Of a stretch of 64,000 nt of DNA, positions 60,949-64,000 are shown piece by piece. The stretch is from Prado023 sp963753075 (GTDB taxonomy: Bacteria > Actinomycetota > Actinomycetes > S36-B12 > CAIYMF01): contig CAVWAR010000010.1 in NCBI GenBank assembly GCA_963753075.1, forward strand, positions 186,001-250,000, in the 5' to 3' direction. Under the pieces are notes generated by a model. The model was not told where the DNA came from. It saw only the letters and a list, made by a program, of their open reading frames with translations, and searched no databases. The position numbers and the translations under genes are program-made. How positions within the stretch are numbered: the first letter of the stretch is position 1; the number at the start of each line of letters is the position of its first letter.

Positions 60949-62643
60949 ATGGCTGGTACCGGGCGGTCCGAGAGTCGTGGCCTCAAGGCCAAGGTCCCGC
61001 GCGGCACGCTGGGCAAGGACGTGCCGGCGGGTCTGGTCCTGGGCGTCGAGAGCGTCCCGGACGGGCTCGCGGGCGGCCTGCTGGCCGGCGTCAACCCCAT
61101 CTATGGGCTCTACGGGTACATGTTCGGAACCCTCTTCGGGGCAGTGGCGACGAGCTCGGCGTTCATGGCCGTGCAGGCCACCGGGGCGATGGCTGTGGTG
61201 GTGTCCGACGTTCCGCAAGTCCACGGCGACACCCCCGAGGCGAACGCAGCGCTGTTCACATTGACAGTGCTCACCGGGCTCGTGATGCTCGGCCTGGGTC
61301 TGGCCCGGATGGGCTGGATCGTCCGCTGGGTGCCGAATGCCGTGCTCACCGGCTTCATCAACGCCGTGGCCATCAACATCATCCTCGGCCAGCTGGACTA
61401 CGTCACCGGGTACGAGGCAGAGGGCGAGAACCGGGTCGCGCGGGCCGTCGACACAGTGTTGAACGTGCCCGGATGGCAAGCGGCCGCTGTCGTCGTGAGC
61501 GCCGCCACGATCGCGCTGATCCTGTTGCTCGAGCGTACCCGTCTCGGGGCTCTTGGCCTGGTCGTGGCTGTTGGTCTCGGGTCGGCGCTCGGTGCCCTTG
61601 AGCTGTTCCCGGTGCTGCAGCTGCGTGACATCACCGAGGTACCCAGCGGGCTTCCTGTCCCGAGCATGCCCACCCTTGGCATGGTCGGCGCCCTGGTCGT
61701 GCCCGCGCTGTCACTTGCCTTCGTGGGGCTTGTCCAGGGCGCGGCGATCAGCAGCTCGGTGCCCAACCCCGACGGCACGTACCCCGATGCGTCCGGGGAC
61801 TTCCGCGGCCAGGGCGTCGCCAACATCGGTGCCGGACTCCTGCAGGGCATGCCGGTCGGTGGATCCATGTCGGCCACGTCGCTGGTCACGAACGCAGGCG
61901 CGCGCAGCCGGATCGCGCTGTTCGTGGCCGGGTTGACCATGGTCCTGGTAGTGCTCGCCCTCTCCGAGCTCGTCGGCTACATCGCGATGCCGGCCCTGGC
62001 TGGGCTGCTGGTCGTCGTGGGCTTCCGGACGCTGAAGCCCGAGCAGGTCCGGATGGTCTGGCGCACCGGGCCCATCCAGGCCACGGTGATGACGCTGACC
62101 TTCGTCCTGACCCTGCTGATCCCGCTGCAGTACGCGGTCCTGGTGGGCATCGGCATGTCCGTGCTGCTCTACGTGATCAGGCAGTCGAACCGCATCACCA
62201 TCAAGTCCTGGTCGTTCACCGAGACGGGCGAGGTCGACGAGGGTGATCCGCCTGCTGAGGTGGGCGTCAACGAGGTCCTGGTGCTCAGGCCCTACGGGAG
62301 CCTGTTCTTCGCCGCCGCCGGTGCGTTCGAGGAGGCCCTGCCGTCGGTCTCTGAGGAGTCCCGGCGATCAGTGGTGATCCTCACCCTGCGGGGCAAGGAG
62401 GACCTCGGCAGCACGTTCATCAACCTCACCACGAGGTACGCCAAGACGCTGGCGGACCACGACTGCCTGCTCAAGGTGAGCGGCATATCGGAGGGTGTGA
62501 TGTCCCAGCTGGAGGTGACCGGCGCCCTCGCTGAGATCGGTGCCGACAACATCTACCTGAGCACAGCATCGCTCACAGCATCCACCCGCCAGGCGATGCG
62601 CGACGCCCACGACTGGATGGACGTGACGGCCGCGCCTGAGTAG
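60949..62643 (+). CDS. SulP family anion transporter with STAS domain
   Basis: A 564-residue permease. About ten to twelve membrane helices include the SulP motifs SVPDGLAGGLLAGVNPIYGLYG and VPNAVLTGFINAVAINI, and GMPVGGSMSATSLVTNAGARS in the core. The C-terminal STAS domain (about 440-560) has FFAAAGAFEEALP and VVILTLRGKEDLGSTF. SulP proteins take up sulfate or related oxyanions; next to moeA and a MOT1 gene, molybdate is possible as well. Substrate not determined. Confidence 0.88.
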   Translation: MAGTGRSESRGLKAKVPRGTLGKDVPAGLVLGVESVPDGLAGGLLAGVNPIYGLYGYMFGTLFGAVATSSAFMAVQATGAMAVVVSDVPQVHGDTPEANAALFTLTVLTGLVMLGLGLARMGWIVRWVPNAVLTGFINAVAINIILGQLDYVTGYEAEGENRVARAVDTVLNVPGWQAAAVVVSAATIALILLLERTRLGALGLVVAVGLGSALGALELFPVLQLRDITEVPSGLPVPSMPTLGMVGALVVPALSLAFVGLVQGAAISSSVPNPDGTYPDASGDFRGQGVANIGAGLLQGMPVGGSMSATSLVTNAGARSRIALFVAGLTMVLVVLALSELVGYIAMPALAGLLVVVGFRTLKPEQVRMVWRTGPIQATVMTLTFVLTLLIPLQYAVLVGIGMSVLLYVIRQSNRITIKSWSFTETGEVDEGDPPAEVGVNEVLVLRPYGSLFFAAAGAFEEALPSVSEESRRSVVILTLRGKEDLGSTFINLTTRYAKTLADHDCLLKVSGISEGVMSQLEVTGALAEIGADNIYLSTASLTASTRQAMRDAHDWMDVTAAPE

Positions 62644-62664
62644 GTGGGGTCCACGTTTCCGCTG

Positions 62665-63015
62665 CTAGGTGGACGCCTCCAAGGAACGCCGGGTCGCCCA
62701 CGCTCTGGCGAGCACGACGATCGTGGCCACGGTCACCGCCCCCGTGGTCAGGACGATCCGATTCGGATCAACTGCGGGCAGCCACCGCACCCTTCCCTTC
62801 CTGATGACGTACACGCCGGCCGGGTAGGCCCGGATGCCGAAGCCGCCGCCCTCACCGTGCTGACCGTCGTGGTCGGTGCCGTCCCCACCACCGATCCCGC
62901 CGACCACCCGCGCCGCCGGGATGACCGTCACGTCATCCTTCTCGATGGGCTCGCCGAAGACCGTGCGAACGGTCATCGCGTCCTGTGCTGTTCCGATCAC
63001 GTCGTTGAACTCCAT
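62665..63015 (-). CDS. GerW/YtfJ-like protein
   Basis: A 116-residue protein: VFGEPIEKDDVTVIPAARVVGG start, a Gly-rich middle with alternating glycines (GIGGGDGTDHD, GEGGGFGI), PAGVYVIRKGRVRWLPAVD and a C-terminal hydrophobic helix. This is the GerW/YtfJ family pattern; in Bacillus it is a spore-germination protein, but in non-sporulating actinomycetes its role is unknown. ATG 63015 has CGGAGGACGC upstream. Convergent with the SulP gene. Confidence 0.8.
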   Translation of the reverse strand: MEFNDVIGTAQDAMTVRTVFGEPIEKDDVTVIPAARVVGGIGGGDGTDHDGQHGEGGGFGIRAYPAGVYVIRKGRVRWLPAVDPNRIVLTTGAVTVATIVVLARAWATRRSLEAST

Positions 63016-63102
63016 GCGTCCTCCGGGCTGATGGGTGCGATGTGTGACCCCGTCCACCGATCATGGTGGCCTTCGCTGTGACACTCAACCTGCGGCACCT
63101 CG

Positions 63103-63303
63103 TCAGCGTGTCCACGTCACCGCGGGCAAGGGCGTCTTCGCTGCCGTCGCAGACAGGCTCAGCGGCGCGGACTCCCAGTGGTCGCTGACGATCAGGATGG
63201 CGGTCGGCTTGGGAAGGGTCTGGGACCACGCGAACAACTCGCTGATCCACAGCGCATCATCGAACAGAGGCGGTGCGCCGTGACCGCGGTACAGCGCCGG
63301 CAT
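63103..63303 (-). pseudogene. Truncated ring-cleavage dioxygenase (LigB/DODA type)
   Basis: From ATG 63303, MPALYRGHGAPPLFDDALW, LPKPTAILIVSDHWESAPLSLSAT matches the first quarter of LigB/DODA-family extradiol dioxygenases (the SHGAPP and HWE motifs with metal histidines). It stops after about 66 residues where relatives continue for about 190 more. The 3' portion is missing, so this is a remnant. An extended frame to 63396 has no support. Confidence 0.6.
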
Positions 63304-63545
63304 CGGGCCATCTGCCGGGGCCCAGCGCCGATGAGCATGACTGGCTGCTGCGTCGTTGCGCAGGAACGCATCGAAGGCGGCGGCGGTTGCGAGCAACGTC
63401 CCTTGCCACGGCGGCTCCTCGGTTCGTGGTCAACATCTGGCGAACCCTGGGTGGGCCCTTCCATTCCCAGGTGGGACCTCCGGCCCTTCCGCTGCGGTAC
63501 CCAGCCGGGGACGATTCACCCACGGGGAGTGTGCTCCCACCGCCA
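63304..63545. other. Divergent intergenic region
   Basis: About 240 bases between the dioxygenase remnant and the transporter gene. No gene that I can support is visible, and no strong promoter motif. Confidence 0.35.
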
Positions 63546-64000
63546 ATGGATGGGGGTGTTCCGGTGTCTCGCAGGCCACAAGATGGGATTGAGGCCAGCC
63601 ACCCAGGGGCGGGGGTGGGGGCGCCGATCCCTCGCAGGTCGGTCTTGGGCTACGCGACGGGCGACTTGGGGATCTCCATCGCCTACTTCGCCCTCGGCTT
63701 CTTCTTCCTCTACTACCTGACCGACCTGGTTGGACTTCCTCCGGCGTTGGCCGGCACCGTCGTGCTCGTCGGGAAGCTCTGGGATGGCGTCAACGATCCA
63801 CTCATCGGGGTGCTCGCCGACCGCACGCGGTCGACGCGGGGCCGCAAGCGGGTCTACCTGCTGTTCGGGGCAGTGCCCTTCGGCCTGAGCTTCATGCTCC
63901 TGTGGTGGATCCCCGCGGGCATGGCGACGCGGCCGGCGGCTCTGCTGGCCACTGTCCTGCTACTGCTGTTCGCCACCACCTACTCGCTGGTGGGCGTCCC
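63546..64000 (+). CDS. GPH-family sugar:cation symporter (N-terminal part)
   Basis: Start of an MFS protein cut by the window end (about 150 residues). The first helices contain YATGDLGISIAYFALGFFFLYYL and GKLWDGVNDPLIGVLADRTRSTRGRKRVYLLFG, quoted in part: the D..NDP.IG.L.DR motif and RGRKR loop are marks of glycoside-pentoside-hexuronide symporters such as MelB. ATG 63546 or GTG 63564 may be the start; no ribosome-binding site decides. Confidence 0.75.
   Translation, partial: MDGGVPVSRRPQDGIEASHPGAGVGAPIPRRSVLGYATGDLGISIAYFALGFFFLYYLTDLVGLPPALAGTVVLVGKLWDGVNDPLIGVLADRTRSTRGRKRVYLLFGAVPFGLSFMLLWWIPAGMATRPAALLATVLLLLFATTYSLVGV

Noticed and set aside
1..64000. tRNA, rRNA, insertion sequences, phage integrase or attachment sites
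   Set aside because: Nothing with the needed structure or motifs was seen; a tRNA scan could confirm.

Overview
The window is a GC-rich (roughly 70% G+C) chromosomal segment of an actinomycete. The evidence is a single-polypeptide type I fatty acid synthase followed by acpS, a glnA2-glnE pair, actinobacterial family members (YwiC, META, DUF2252, SCO7613-type zinc-ribbon membrane protein, MOT1), frequent GTG starts, and many -10-like hexamers (TANNNT) 6-8 nt before the start codon, as expected of leaderless mRNAs. FAS I hints at Mycobacteriales or a relative, but I cannot name a genus. I saw no rRNA, tRNA, CRISPR array, prophage or insertion sequence.

Layout. 0-12.5 kb: a glutamate-cysteine-ligase-like enzyme, a small lipid/membrane cluster (CREST hydrolase, acyltransferase, small membrane protein), a secreted metalloprotease with a Pro-Thr repeat, cysK-cysE for cysteine synthesis, META and YwiC proteins, a potassium channel, a CPBP protease, a MarR regulator and map. 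12.5-22.3 kb: panB, nadE, a second damaged potassium channel, a DUF2252 protein, glnA2 and glnE. 22.4-32.8 kb: fas, acpS and a convergent TetR regulator. 32.8-43.4 kb: a protein joining a cytosolic stress-protein-like domain to an outside coiled coil and LytM domain, a large zinc-ribbon membrane protein, two small unknowns, a methyltransferase, a hydrolase-OsmC fusion, a DUF3179 lipoprotein and a GH13 lipoprotein. 43.4-55.7 kb: an accessory, decaying region with two FG-GAP surface proteins, gene remnants (HNH nuclease, cysteine desulfurase, Na+/H+ antiporter, LURP-one-like tail, a third FG-GAP start), a FAD oxidoreductase, an ArsR-CDF metal efflux pair and a GH3 glycosidase. 55.7-62.6 kb: a compact molybdenum cofactor locus (moaC, mogA-moaE fusion, moaA, moaD, MOT1 transporter) divergent from moeA and a SulP transporter. 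62.6-64 kb: a GerW-like protein, a truncated ring-cleavage dioxygenase and the start of a GPH-type sugar symporter.

The most unusual trait is the number of broken genes. Four otherwise complete genes are split by one or two single-base changes (metalloprotease, channel, LytM protein, FG-GAP protein), and several others keep only their ends after internal deletions. Sequencing or assembly errors could explain the single-base events but not the clean internal deletions. The best candidates for new biology are the stress-domain/LytM membrane protein and the FG-GAP gene family.
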